Of a stretch of 64,000 bases of DNA, positions 43,477 through 53,393 are shown piece by piece (position 1 is the stretch's first letter; each line of letters starts with the position of its first letter). A program made the translations under genes and the position numbers. The DNA comes from an uncultured Parabacteroides sp. (GTDB lineage Bacteria; Bacteroidota; Bacteroidia; Bacteroidales; Tannerellaceae): contig CALUZS010000014.1 of the NCBI GenBank assembly GCA_944325355.1, positions 18,119 to 82,118 of the forward strand, in the 5' to 3' direction. The notes beneath the pieces were generated by a model. That model ran no database searches, had not been told where the DNA came from, and saw only the letters and a list, made by a program, of their open reading frames with translations.

Positions 43477-43524
43477 AAAACAAAACGCTTCGGTTTTTTA
43501 CAAATAACCGAAGCGTTTTGTTTT
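43477..43524 (+). terminator. Terminator of the tRNA operon
   Basis: AAAACAAAACGCTTCGGTT (43477-43495) pairs perfectly with 43506-43524. It is bounded by T/A-rich sequence and lies between convergent genes, so it probably acts both ways. Confidence 0.85.
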
Positions 43525-43546
43525 GATATTTTTGCATTTGCAGATG

Positions 43547-44731
43547 TTACTGCCGGAAATCTTGTCCGGAAGGTCTCTGGAAAATTTTTAATCCAAATTC
43601 GTGCAGTACGGCAAAAATGTGTTCAAATAGCCGGTTTTGTACGTCCTCGTAAGCAATCCATTCCGTTGTTTTTGAAAAGCAGTAGATTTCTAAGGGGATT
43701 CCTTCCGGAGTCGGTTGGAGCATCCTTACTATTTGCCAATAATCCGGGTGGATTTCCGGATTGCTTTTTAAGTAGTCGATGACATAATTGCGGAAGAGTC
43801 TGAGATTAATTAGCTGTTTTACGTTTTCGTTGCCCGATGTTTTCAATAACCCTTTTTCTTGTAGCCGTTTGCATTCCTCTTCCGTACAAAAACGTATAGT
43901 GTTGGCATCGATGAAAATCGAACGTTTTATCCGTCGTCCTCCGCTTTCACGCATACCCCTCCAGTTTTGGAATGAGTCGCTTACCAATGAATAGGGAGGA
44001 ATTGTGGTGATGGTTTTGTCGAAGTTCTGGACTTTTACGGTAGTCAGCGTGACTTCTGTGATGTATCCGTCGGCCCCGTACTTGGGCATGGAAATCCAGT
44101 CTCCCGGGCGTAGCATGTCATTGGCAGAGAGCTGCACGCCCGCCACGAGCCCTAATATGCTGTCTTTGAAGATGAGCATCAGGACAGCTGCAGAAGCTCC
44201 CAGCCCTGTCAGGATAGTAGTAGCATCTTTGTCGATAAGTATGCTGATAATGAGAACTGCCCCTATTATGATAGTTATCAAGTAAACCATTTGGTATATA
44301 CCTTTCAGCGGACGGTTGCGTAAAGTCTCATGTTGGCTGGAAATCTCGTACAGCGAGTCGGTGAAAGATTTTACAAAAACGAGGGTCACTGCGATAAAAT
44401 AAATCAAACATGCTTTTTGTAACAGATTCAATACGTATAGCATGTCGCTGAATGCGAAAGGAAGGAGAAGATACCAAATTATTGGCACAATCAGGCGGTT
44501 TGCGCTATGCAGAATTTTATCATTGAACAGATGGTCGTCCCATGTCGCTTTAGTTTGGGATGTAATGGACTGGAGCAACGGGATAAGCAGATGCCGGAAC
44601 AGTTTGACGGCAATAAATGACAAAAGCAGGATACCTGCCAGGATTAGACAGCGTGTCGTCCAATCTGTATAAAGGGAGGGTATTCCGGAGTTTTGCAGTA
44701 ATTGTTGTATGGTTGTATTTATATCGTTCAT
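43547..44731 (-). CDS. MscS-family mechanosensitive ion channel
   Basis: This is a 394-residue membrane protein. N-terminal helices precede the pore-lining helix (about residues 160-200, TILTGLGASAAVLMLIFKD) and a beta domain with LRPGDWISMPKYGADGYITEV. The C-terminal cytoplasmic part is of the YbdG/mini-conductance type. It releases solutes at osmotic downshock. The gene is divergent from the C1 peptidase gene, with a -7 box TATCTTTG at 44764-44757. Confidence 0.93.
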   Translation of the reverse strand: MNDINTTIQQLLQNSGIPSLYTDWTTRCLILAGILLLSFIAVKLFRHLLIPLLQSITSQTKATWDDHLFNDKILHSANRLIVPIIWYLLLPFAFSDMLYVLNLLQKACLIYFIAVTLVFVKSFTDSLYEISSQHETLRNRPLKGIYQMVYLITIIIGAVLIISILIDKDATTILTGLGASAAVLMLIFKDSILGLVAGVQLSANDMLRPGDWISMPKYGADGYITEVTLTTVKVQNFDKTITTIPPYSLVSDSFQNWRGMRESGGRRIKRSIFIDANTIRFCTEEECKRLQEKGLLKTSGNENVKQLINLRLFRNYVIDYLKSNPEIHPDYWQIVRMLQPTPEGIPLEIYCFSKTTEWIAYEDVQNRLFEHIFAVLHEFGLKIFQRPSGQDFRQ

Positions 44732-44756
44732 AAATGTACAGCTTGGTTCTTATTGG

Positions 44757-44854
44757 CAAAGATACATTTTTCGGGGTATTTGTATTTAACGATTTAAGGA
44801 TTTCTGTCGGAGAAGGGATTTTTGTGCGGATTTTTAGTGTTTTGATTACCTTTG
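44757..44854. promoter_or_regulatory. Divergent promoters for the MscS-like and C1 peptidase genes
   Basis: Minus-strand TATCTTTG (44764-44757) lies 25 bp before the channel ATG. Plus-strand TTTG (44821-44824) and TACCTTTG (44847-44854) lie 19 bp before the peptidase ATG. Confidence 0.55.
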
Positions 44855-44873
44855 CGGTAAATATGTTTTAATT

Positions 44874-46289
44874 ATGGCGAAGAATATGAATAAGAGACGA
44901 ATCTTTGTGGCATCTTTTCTTTTGGGGGCATCGGTTTCCCTGTTCGGGCAGACGAATACGGGCGGAATTACTCCTGAAATGTTGGATGAAATCAAGCAGG
45001 CATATAAAAATACGCCGCAGGACAGGGCAATTCATAATGCAATTGCAAACAATGATATTAATAAACTTGCTGTAAATAATGCAAGTAAAAATAATTTTGA
45101 CAATTATTTTTCCATTCGGGTGAACAGCAAGGGTATTACGGATCAAAAATCCTCCGGCCGCTGTTGGCTCTTTTCTGGATTGAACGTTTTTCGTGCAAAG
45201 GCGATGGCGGAAAAAGGGATGGGAGAATTTCAGTTTTCGCAGATTTACCCGTTTTTTTGGGACCAGTTAGAGAAAGCGAATCTGTTTCTTCAGGGAATTA
45301 TCGACACCAGAAATAAACCTATGGATGATAAGATGGTGGAGTGGCTCTTTAAACATCCGTTAAGTGACGGAGGGCAATTTACAGGAATTTCCGACATATT
45401 AGGGAAATATGGCGTTGTCCCTTCAGAGGTGATGGTGGAAACGAACAGTAGCAATAATACATCCCGCATGGCTCAGCTCATCTCTTGGAAGTTGAAGGAG
45501 TTTGGTCTCCAGTTACGGGAAATGGCTGCGGCTGGAAAGAAAGAACCTGAACTGGAAAAACAGAAAACCGAAATGTTGGGGACGGTGTATCGCATGCTTG
45601 TGCTCAACTTGGGCGAGCCTCCTACCCATTTTACTTGGACCCGTAAGGACAAGAACGGAAAACCTGTAGAGACGAAGGAATATACTCCGAAATCGTTCTT
45701 TGATGAATTTATAGGCGTGGATTTAACTGAGAATTATGTGATGCTGATGAATGACCCGAGCCGGGAGTTTTATAAATTGTATGAGATAGATTATGACCGC
45801 CACCGTTATGACGGAAGAAACTGGACTTATGTGAATCTTCCGTTGGATGATATTAAGGAGATGGCAATTGCTTCATTGAAGGACAGTACAATGATGTATT
45901 TTTCGTGTGATGTCGGAAAGTTCTTTGACCGCGAACGTGGCGTTCTTGATGTGGACTATTACGATTATGAAGCGTTGATGGGTACCACTTTCGGCATGGA
46001 TAAGAAGGAGCGCATACAGACCTTTGCGAGCGGTTCGTCGCATGCGATGACTTTGATGGCAGTGGATATAGATACCAAAACAGGGAAGGCTACGAAGTGG
46101 ATGGTGGAAAACAGCTGGGGATCCGGTGCTAATGGCGGCCATCTGATAATGACCGATGAATGGTTTAATGAATATATGTTCCGCTTAGTCGTTGAAAAGA
46201 AATATGTAACGGAGAAGGTGAAGGAAGTTTTGAAACAGACCCCGACACGTCTTCCTGCTTGGGACCCGATGTTTGCGGATGAATATTGA
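44874..46289 (+). CDS. C1-family cysteine aminopeptidase (PepC/bleomycin hydrolase type), exported
   Basis: This is a 471-residue protein. The catalytic residues are Gln91, Cys97 in SSGRCWLF, His in SSHAMTLM and Asn in VENSWGSG. Unlike cytosolic PepC, it begins with a signal peptide (1-26, LFGQ), so it should be periplasmic or surface-exposed and trims peptides there. It is monocistronic with a strong promoter and terminator. Confidence 0.92.
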   Translation: MAKNMNKRRIFVASFLLGASVSLFGQTNTGGITPEMLDEIKQAYKNTPQDRAIHNAIANNDINKLAVNNASKNNFDNYFSIRVNSKGITDQKSSGRCWLFSGLNVFRAKAMAEKGMGEFQFSQIYPFFWDQLEKANLFLQGIIDTRNKPMDDKMVEWLFKHPLSDGGQFTGISDILGKYGVVPSEVMVETNSSNNTSRMAQLISWKLKEFGLQLREMAAAGKKEPELEKQKTEMLGTVYRMLVLNLGEPPTHFTWTRKDKNGKPVETKEYTPKSFFDEFIGVDLTENYVMLMNDPSREFYKLYEIDYDRHRYDGRNWTYVNLPLDDIKEMAIASLKDSTMMYFSCDVGKFFDRERGVLDVDYYDYEALMGTTFGMDKKERIQTFASGSSHAMTLMAVDIDTKTGKATKWMVENSWGSGANGGHLIMTDEWFNEYMFRLVVEKKYVTEKVKEVLKQTPTRLPAWDPMFADEY

Positions 46290-46327
46290 GGGATAAAACA
46301 ACAACCGGTATCTTTTCGAAAGGTAAC

Positions 46328-46372
46328 AAAAAAGCCCGATCTGAAAAAAGGAACTTCAGACCGGGCTTTTTT
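46328..46372. terminator. Bidirectional terminator between the C1 peptidase and esterase genes
   Basis: AAAAAAGCCCG (46328-46338) pairs with CGGGCTTTTTT (46362-46372), with a second TCTGAA/TTCAGA stem inside. A/T tails on both sides suit the two converging genes. Confidence 0.85.
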
Positions 46373-46385
46373 CTGTTGCTTTGTG

Positions 46386-47567
<1,182 letters not shown>

Positions 47568-47578
47568 TTATTATATTG

Positions 47579-47586
47579 CAAATATA
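47579..47586 (-). promoter_or_regulatory. -7 box of the esterase gene
   Basis: TATATTTG on the minus strand (47586-47579), 23 bp before the ATG at 47555. Confidence 0.5.
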
Positions 47587-47737
47587 GGATAAATAAAAGG
47601 AATGTTACAGGGATATTTTTATATTCCCGGCTTTTTGTCTCTTTTTTTCGGGAAAGATAGGGTAATAGAGTTGCAGGAACTTGAAAACGTATTTGTTGAA
47701 AAAGATGAAGTTTGCCTGATTTTTTAACGTTTCTTGC

Positions 47738-47768
47738 TTTGAAACGAGTAGGATAACGCCTATTTTTG
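47738..47768 (+). promoter_or_regulatory. Promoter of the Cys-rich protein gene
   Basis: TTTG (47738-47741), exactly 19 bp, TATTTTTG (47761-47768), 32 bp before the ATG. The match is strong support that the small gene is expressed. Confidence 0.7.
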
Positions 47769-47800
47769 CCTAAAAGAGGGAAATGTAACATTGGTGCGTT

Positions 47801-48121
47801 ATGAAAAAGATTTTATTAAGTGCAGTATTGCTGCTTTCGGCTGCGAGTTTTGTTGCTTTTACGAATGCTGAAAGCAAAGAGAAACCGAAAAAGGTTGAAA
47901 CGGTAGAGTGCTGTTGTAAAGATTGCCAATGCAAGGATTGTCAATGCGAATCCGATTGTTCTAAGTGTGAAGGATGCCGCGTGTGTGACGAGTGCAAGGC
48001 GTGCGACGAGGAATGTGCAGTTTGTGAGAATTGTCAGTATCAAGAGAACTGCTGCAACTATAAGCAACAGCAACGGAAATACCACCATAAGCATAGGGGA
48101 TGTTGCCGGTGGGGACGTTAA
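47801..48121 (+). CDS. Small exported Cys-rich protein (20 Cys), metallothionein-like composition
   Basis: This is a 106-residue protein. A classic signal peptide (about 1-23, KKILLSAVLLL core, ending NAE) is followed by a Lys/Glu spacer. A stretch of about 65 residues then carries 20 cysteines in CxxC, CxC and CC spacings, with Asp/Glu/Lys between, and a His/Arg-rich tail (KYHHKHRG). The codons run cleanly without frameshift, and promoter and terminator are both good. Such spacing suggests metal clusters or many disulfides. I do not recognise a named family. Confidence 0.8.
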   Translation: MKKILLSAVLLLSAASFVAFTNAESKEKPKKVETVECCCKDCQCKDCQCESDCSKCEGCRVCDECKACDEECAVCENCQYQENCCNYKQQQRKYHHKHRGCCRWGR

Positions 48122-48135
48122 AAATATTGTAAACG

Positions 48136-48190
48136 GAAGAGCCGTTATTCCTTTGCCAGACAGCAAGGAATAACGGCTCTTCTGTTTTTT
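48136..48190 (+). terminator. Terminator after the Cys-rich gene
   Basis: The 18-bp stem GAAGAGCCGTTATTCCTT (48136-48153) / 48165-48182 is followed by a T-tract. It lies against the end of the converging NfnB-like gene and may serve both. Confidence 0.85.
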
Positions 48191-49662
48191 TACAAAGATG
48201 ATTTCAAAAAATCGTCCATGGCGGCAGCGGCTTTTCGTCCGTCTCCCATTGCCAGGATAACGGTTGCTCCTCCACGGACAATGTCTCCTCCTGCAAAGAC
48301 ATCGGATATGGTAGACTGGTTGGTCGCTTCGTTGACAATGATTGTCCCTTTGCTGCTTATGCCTAAGCCATCGAATGCCCGGGGAATCAAAGGGTTTGGA
48401 GAGACACCGATACTTACGATTACCTCATCTATGTCGATGGTTTCTTCTTCTCCAGTTGGAACAGGACGTCTGCGTCCGGACGCATCGGGCTCTCCCAATG
48501 CCATTTTCTGCAGCTTCATTTGTCGGACATGTCCCTGCTCATCCCCGATATATTCGATGGGATTATGTAGTGTAAGGAATTGCACACCTTCTTCTTTGGC
48601 ATGTTTTATTTCTTCAATTCGTGCAGGCATTTCCTCTTCGCTACGGCGATATACGATTATTGCCTGCTCGGCTCCTAACCTGAGTGCTGTACGGACAGAA
48701 TCCATTGCGGTGTTTCCTCCTCCTATGACGGCGACACGCTTACCTTTATATATAGGAGTATCGGCATTCGGGTTTGCAGCATCCATAAGATTTACCCGGG
48801 TCAAGTATTCATTCGATGACATGACTCCAACCAGGTTTTCTCCCGGAATGTTCATAAAGTTCGGTAATCCTGCACCACTAGCGACGAAAATTCCACGGAA
48901 ACCGTTATTGTGAAGGTCTGAATAGCTGATGGTTTTTCCAACGATACAGTTTGTTATGAATGTTACTCCCATTTTCCTGAGTGAATCGATTTCGACGTCT
49001 ACGATGTGGTTCGGCAGACGAAATTCAGGAATTCCATATTTTAAAACGCCTCCGATTTCATGTAACGCTTCAAATACTGTAATGTCATATCCTCGTTTTG
49101 CCATATCCCCGGCAAAGGATAGACCGGCGGGACCTGAACCTACAACGGCTATTTTTATATTGTTTTTTTGTTTTATTTCAGGAATGGAGATTTGTCCGCT
49201 TTCTCGTTCAAAATCTGCGGCAAAACGTTCCAAGTATCCGATGGCGACAGCCGGTTTGCCCATCTTGATATGGATGCATTTGCTTTCACATTGCTTTTCC
49301 TGAGGACAGACCCGTCCACAGACAGCAGGTAATGCGCTTGTTTCTTTTAAAACCTTTGCAGCTTCGAGAAATTCTCCTCGTTCGATGTTTTTTATGAATG
49401 TAGGGATATTTATTCCTACCGGGCAGCCGTCCATGCAAGTGGGGGTCGGGCAATCCAAACAGCGTTGCGCCTCAAGCATGGCTTGTTCCTTTGTTAGACC
49501 CAGATTCACCTCTTCCAATCGTGTATGGCTGCGGTATTCCGGGTCTAATTCGTTCATTTGGACACGGGGAATCGCTGTGCGTTCTTTATTTTTTTTTCTT
49601 TTCCGCAATTCTTCTCTCCAAGGTTCGGAACGGCGTGCTGCAATTAATTCAGATGTAGTCAT
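48190..49662 (-). CDS. NADPH-dependent glutamate synthase small-chain-like protein, NfnB-type subunit
   Basis: The protein has 490 residues from the ATG at 49662; an upstream TTG would overlap its neighbour. N-terminal iron-sulfur cysteines lie in CLDCPTPTCMDGCPVGINIP and CGRVCPQEKQCESKC. An FAD Rossmann motif (VVGSGPAGLSFAG) and an NADPH Rossmann motif (VIGGGNTAMDSV) follow. Without an adjacent glutamate synthase large chain, and next to a ferredoxin-reductase-like subunit, it fits NfnB. That enzyme bifurcates electrons between NADH, ferredoxin and NADPH. Confidence 0.88.
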   Translation of the reverse strand: MTTSELIAARRSEPWREELRKRKKNKERTAIPRVQMNELDPEYRSHTRLEEVNLGLTKEQAMLEAQRCLDCPTPTCMDGCPVGINIPTFIKNIERGEFLEAAKVLKETSALPAVCGRVCPQEKQCESKCIHIKMGKPAVAIGYLERFAADFERESGQISIPEIKQKNNIKIAVVGSGPAGLSFAGDMAKRGYDITVFEALHEIGGVLKYGIPEFRLPNHIVDVEIDSLRKMGVTFITNCIVGKTISYSDLHNNGFRGIFVASGAGLPNFMNIPGENLVGVMSSNEYLTRVNLMDAANPNADTPIYKGKRVAVIGGGNTAMDSVRTALRLGAEQAIIVYRRSEEEMPARIEEIKHAKEEGVQFLTLHNPIEYIGDEQGHVRQMKLQKMALGEPDASGRRRPVPTGEEETIDIDEVIVSIGVSPNPLIPRAFDGLGISSKGTIIVNEATNQSTISDVFAGGDIVRGGATVILAMGDGRKAAAAMDDFLKSSL

Positions 49663-49666
49663 AAGT

Positions 49667-50464
49667 TTATTTATTTTCAATACCTTTATATGCGTTCAAA
49701 CGCATTAATAATTCATCGAAATCTACTTGGTGCGCGTCAAATTCCGGTCCGTCGACACAGACGAAACGTGTTTTCCCTCCGACGGAAATCCGGCAGGCGC
49801 CACACATCCCGGTACCGTCTACCATAATGGTATTTAAGGAAGCTACGGTTGGAATGTCGTATTTTTTTGTGAGGGCTGAAACGAATTTCATCATGATTGC
49901 CGGTCCAATAGTGACACAAAGGTCCACTTTTTCGCGGGCTATGACTTTTTCGATTCCGTTTGTAACTAAACCTTTTTCACCGTAAGAGCCGTCATCCGTC
50001 ATTATAATCACCTCATCGGCATTTTCTTTCATCTGTTTTTCCAGTATAACCAGCTCTTTTGTCCGTGCTGCCAATATGACAATCACTCTGTTGCCTGCTT
50101 TGTGGAATGCTTCGACTATCGGGAGCAGCGGAGCGACCCCGACTCCTCCTCCGGCACACACTACGGTTCCTACTTTTTCGATGTGTGTCGCTTGTCCTAA
50201 TGGTCCGACTAAATCTGTAATGTAGTCCCCAACGTTCAGACTGCAGATTTTCTTTGATGATTTACCTACTGCCTGGATTACCAAAGTAATGGTTCCTTTT
50301 TGAATATCAGCACCGGCAATTGTCAATGGAACGCGTTCGCCTTTTTCGCCAACTCTTACGATAACAAAATGTCCGGCTTTTCGGGAACGTGCTATCAGTG
50401 GCGCTTCAACTTCGAGCTTTACTACGTTTTCCGAAAAATGTTCTTTACTAATGATCTTATTCAT
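49667..50464 (-). CDS. FAD/NAD-binding ferredoxin-NADP reductase-like subunit, NfnA type
   Basis: This is a 265-residue PyrK/SudB-like protein. The FAD-binding beta barrel comes first, then an NAD-binding region (VVCAGGGVGVAPLLPIVEAF). A C-terminal [2Fe-2S] cluster has Cys in DGTGMCGACRISVGG and FVCVDG. It lies 4 bp upstream of the NfnB-like gene. Together they match the two-subunit NADH-dependent reduced ferredoxin:NADP oxidoreductase, which is common in Bacteroidetes and important for anaerobic redox balance. Confidence 0.88.
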   Translation of the reverse strand: MNKIISKEHFSENVVKLEVEAPLIARSRKAGHFVIVRVGEKGERVPLTIAGADIQKGTITLVIQAVGKSSKKICSLNVGDYITDLVGPLGQATHIEKVGTVVCAGGGVGVAPLLPIVEAFHKAGNRVIVILAARTKELVILEKQMKENADEVIIMTDDGSYGEKGLVTNGIEKVIAREKVDLCVTIGPAIMMKFVSALTKKYDIPTVASLNTIMVDGTGMCGACRISVGGKTRFVCVDGPEFDAHQVDFDELLMRLNAYKGIENK

Positions 50465-50504
50465 TAAGCTAAATTCTAAAATTGGTTGTTATAACATGAT
50501 TTGG

Positions 50505-50512
50505 CAAATGTA
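50505..50512 (-). promoter_or_regulatory. -7 box of the nfnAB pair
   Basis: TACATTTG on the minus strand (50512-50505), 40 bp before the nfnA-like ATG. Confidence 0.45.
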
Positions 50513-50557
50513 AGTAAAAAGGATTATTTGCCTGATGTCTTGTTAATAAAATCTCAG

Positions 50558-50944
50558 TTATTCGAACAAACCTTCGTCCCGTATGAGCATTAATATGGCA
50601 GAATGGGAGACAATGAGGTATTTTTCTTCATTAAACGTAATTTCGTATGCGGCAGATTGCAGATAGATTGCCAAGTCTCCTTCGTGGGCTTGCAATGGCA
50701 GGTAGCGGACTTCGGTATCATCTTTCTTTTCCCACACTTCATGTTCCTCGCTTTGCGCAGGAAGAGGGAACCCAGGTCCGATTTTTATGACATACCCGCA
50801 TTGTATTTTTGCGCTATCCTGTACGGAAGGAGGTAGGTATAATCCGGTTTTTGTTTGGCTTTGAGGGTTTTTGGGCTTAATTAATACTTTGTCGCCTACC
50901 ATCAAGAATTTATTTACATCTTTTTGCTCGATAGATAATTGCAT
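50558..50944 (-). CDS. GroES-like (Cpn10-fold) protein without adjacent GroEL
   Basis: This is a 128-residue protein, longer than the usual 90-100 residue GroES. It keeps the beta-barrel landmarks: GDKVLIKPKNP at the start, a mobile-loop-like KTGLYLPPSVQDSAK, GYVIKIGPGFPLP, and the terminal YLIVSHSAILMLI. An acidic insert EEHEVWEKKDDTE occupies the middle. No groL lies nearby. It may be a second co-chaperone or an unrelated use of the fold. Confidence 0.8.
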   Translation of the reverse strand: MQLSIEQKDVNKFLMVGDKVLIKPKNPQSQTKTGLYLPPSVQDSAKIQCGYVIKIGPGFPLPAQSEEHEVWEKKDDTEVRYLPLQAHEGDLAIYLQSAAYEITFNEEKYLIVSHSAILMLIRDEGLFE

Positions 50945-51236
50945 AGTGAATCATTAAATTTGTTGCGATTGCAAAGGTAGGCATTTATATTTAGAATTTG
51001 CAGGATTGGATTGGCTGCAAAATGTTTGGACGTAAATTTTTTGGAGGAGAATTTCCCCCTGGATGAAATGTCACCTTTTCTTTTGTCGCAGGCAAATGTG
51101 TTTCTCAACATTGTTTTCAAACATTGTTCTTCTTGTTGCAACATTCGTCGGAAATCTGTAATTTGCGCTCGTGATATAATTTGTTATCGCAAAAGAATGT
51201 AAAAAGTAATGTTTCACTAAAATTTGTCCTGATATC
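50945..51236. promoter_or_regulatory. Divergent intergenic region between groES-like and EF-G2 genes
   Basis: This stretch of 292 bp has no gene. The minus-strand -7 box TACCTTTG (50979-50972) serves the GroES-like gene. Toward EF-G2, TAATTTG occurs twice (starting near 51158 and 51176), and the dyad GATA-N8-TATC lies at 51173-51188. No exact TAnnTTTG was found for EF-G2. This would suit an activator-dependent promoter; in Bacteroides thetaiotaomicron the paralogue is reported to be starvation-induced. Confidence 0.4.
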
Positions 51237-53393
51237 ATGAAAGTGTACCAAACAAATGAAATCAAGAACATTTCCATTTTGGGAAGTTCTGGCTCTGGAA
51301 AAACCACTCTCGCAGAAGCGATGCTTTTCGAGGGTGGAGTTATAAAACGTCGCGGAACAGTAGAAGCGGGAAATACCGTATGCGATTATTTCCCGGTAGA
51401 GAAAGAATATGGATATTCTGTTTTTTCTACCGTTTTTAGCGTTGAGTGGCAGGACAGAAAACTCAATTTCATAGATTGTCCGGGTTCGGACGATTTTGTT
51501 GGAGGGACGGTTTCTGCTTTAAATGTAACGGACACGGCGTTGATGGTGTTGAACGCGCAGTATGGCGTTGAGGTTGGAACTATCAACCAATTCCGGTATA
51601 CCGAACAGTTTCATAAGCCGGTTATATTCGTTGTCAACCAATTGGATAACGAGAAGGCGGATTATGATGCCACCGTTGCGCAATTGAAAGAACAATGGGG
51701 AGGGAAAGTCATACAGATACAGTATCCTGTGACTTGTGGTGCTTCCTTTAATGCGGTGGTTGACGTGCTTAAAATGAAGATGTATCGCTGGAAGCCGGAA
51801 GGTGGTGTTCCGGACGTGCTTGAAATTCCGGCAGACCAGATGGACAAAGCGATGGAGCTTCATAAAATACTGGTGGAAGCTGCAGCCGAACATGACGATG
51901 TCCTGATGGAGAAATTTTTTGAGGAAGGAACTTTGAGCGAGGATGATATGCGTGCAGGAATCCGTGCCGGTTTGGTTTTGCGGGGAATGTTCCCGGTATT
52001 CTGTGTATGTGCTGGGCGTGATATGTGCGTGCGCCGGACTTTGGAATTCCTCGGGAATGTGGTTCCTTGTACAGACAAGATGCCGCGCTTGGTTACAACC
52101 GAAGGCGTAGAGGTTACCCCCGATGCGTCCGGACCGACAAGCCTGTTCTTCTTTAAGACTACCATTGAACCTCATATTGGTCAGGTATCTTATTTCAAGG
52201 TGCTGTCGGGCAAAGTGAAATCCGGGGATGATTTGTTGAATGCTGATAGAGGTTCAAAGGAACGTATTGCACAATTGTTTGTGGTAGATGGGCAAACTCG
52301 CACGGAAGTTCCGGAAATGGTAGCCGGTGATATAGGTGCGACAGTGAAATTAAAGGATGTGCGTCGTGGAAATACTTTGAACGGAAAAGGATGCGATTAC
52401 CGTTTCGATTTCATCAAATACCCGGAACCGAAATATCGGCGTGCGATAAAACCGGTAAATGAAGCAGACGCTGAAAAGTTGATGGAAATATTGCTCCGGA
52501 TGCATGAGGAGGATCCTACATGGATTGTTGAGCAATCCAAGGAACTGAAGCAGACGATCCTGTTCGGACAGGGAGAGTTCCATTTGCGGACTTTGAAATG
52601 GCGTATAGAGAATAACGATAAATTGCAAATCGAATATTCCGAACCGAAGATTCCTTACCGGGAGACTATAACGAAAGCTGCACGGGCGGATTACCGTCAT
52701 AAGAAACAGTCGGGTGGCGCCGGACAATTCGGCGAAGTACATTTGATTGTTGAACCTTATTATGAGGGAATGCCTGCGCCTGATGTTTACCGTTTCGGCG
52801 GACAAGAGTATAAGATGAACGTACGTGACACGCAGACCATTGATTTGGAATGGGGCGGTAAACTTGTATTTGTCAATTGCATCGTTGGTGGAGCTATCGA
52901 TGCAAGGTTCTTGCCTGCGATACTGAAAGGTATCATGAGCCGGATGGAACAAGGTCCGTTGACTGGGTCGTATGCTCGCGATGTGCGGGTTTGCATATAC
53001 GATGGTAAGATGCACCCGGTAGATAGCAACGAAATATCTTTCATGTTGGCAGGGCGGAATGCTTTCAGTACTGCGTTTAAAGAGGCCGGTCCGAAGATTC
53101 TTGAGCCTGTTTATGACGTGGAGATTTCTGTCCCGGGCGATTATATGGGTGATGTAATGAGCGATTTACAGAGCAGACGTGCAATTATCATGGGAATGAA
53201 TAGTGAGAAAGGCTTTGAAAAACTGCAAGCAAGAGTTCCCTTGAAAGAGATGTCTAATTATTCAACTTCGTTAAGTTCCATTACCGGGGGTAGGGCTTCT
53301 TTTACAATGAGGTTCTCTTCTTATGAACTGGTGCCGTCTGATGTTCAGGAAAAACTGTTAAAGGCATACGAAGCCAATCAGAGCGAAGATTGA
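51237..53393 (+). CDS. Elongation factor G paralogue (EF-G2 type) with altered GTPase motifs
   Basis: This is a 718-residue protein with the five-domain EF-G layout. The G domain is degenerate: the P-loop GSSGSGKT (16-23) is kept, G3 reads DCPGS (80-84) with Ser at the catalytic His position, and G4 reads NQLD (134-137) instead of NKxD. Domain IV (KKQSGGAGQFGEVHLIVEP) is conserved. It resembles the Bacteroides EF-G2 reported to translocate ribosomes with little or no GTP hydrolysis during starvation. It is monocistronic. Confidence 0.9.
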   Translation: MKVYQTNEIKNISILGSSGSGKTTLAEAMLFEGGVIKRRGTVEAGNTVCDYFPVEKEYGYSVFSTVFSVEWQDRKLNFIDCPGSDDFVGGTVSALNVTDTALMVLNAQYGVEVGTINQFRYTEQFHKPVIFVVNQLDNEKADYDATVAQLKEQWGGKVIQIQYPVTCGASFNAVVDVLKMKMYRWKPEGGVPDVLEIPADQMDKAMELHKILVEAAAEHDDVLMEKFFEEGTLSEDDMRAGIRAGLVLRGMFPVFCVCAGRDMCVRRTLEFLGNVVPCTDKMPRLVTTEGVEVTPDASGPTSLFFFKTTIEPHIGQVSYFKVLSGKVKSGDDLLNADRGSKERIAQLFVVDGQTRTEVPEMVAGDIGATVKLKDVRRGNTLNGKGCDYRFDFIKYPEPKYRRAIKPVNEADAEKLMEILLRMHEEDPTWIVEQSKELKQTILFGQGEFHLRTLKWRIENNDKLQIEYSEPKIPYRETITKAARADYRHKKQSGGAGQFGEVHLIVEPYYEGMPAPDVYRFGGQEYKMNVRDTQTIDLEWGGKLVFVNCIVGGAIDARFLPAILKGIMSRMEQGPLTGSYARDVRVCIYDGKMHPVDSNEISFMLAGRNAFSTAFKEAGPKILEPVYDVEISVPGDYMGDVMSDLQSRRAIIMGMNSEKGFEKLQARVPLKEMSNYSTSLSSITGGRASFTMRFSSYELVPSDVQEKLLKAYEANQSED

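Noticed and set aside
48218..48913. A 231-codon frame antisense to the NfnB-like gene
   Set aside because: Shadow of a well-supported coding sequence with no domain of its own.
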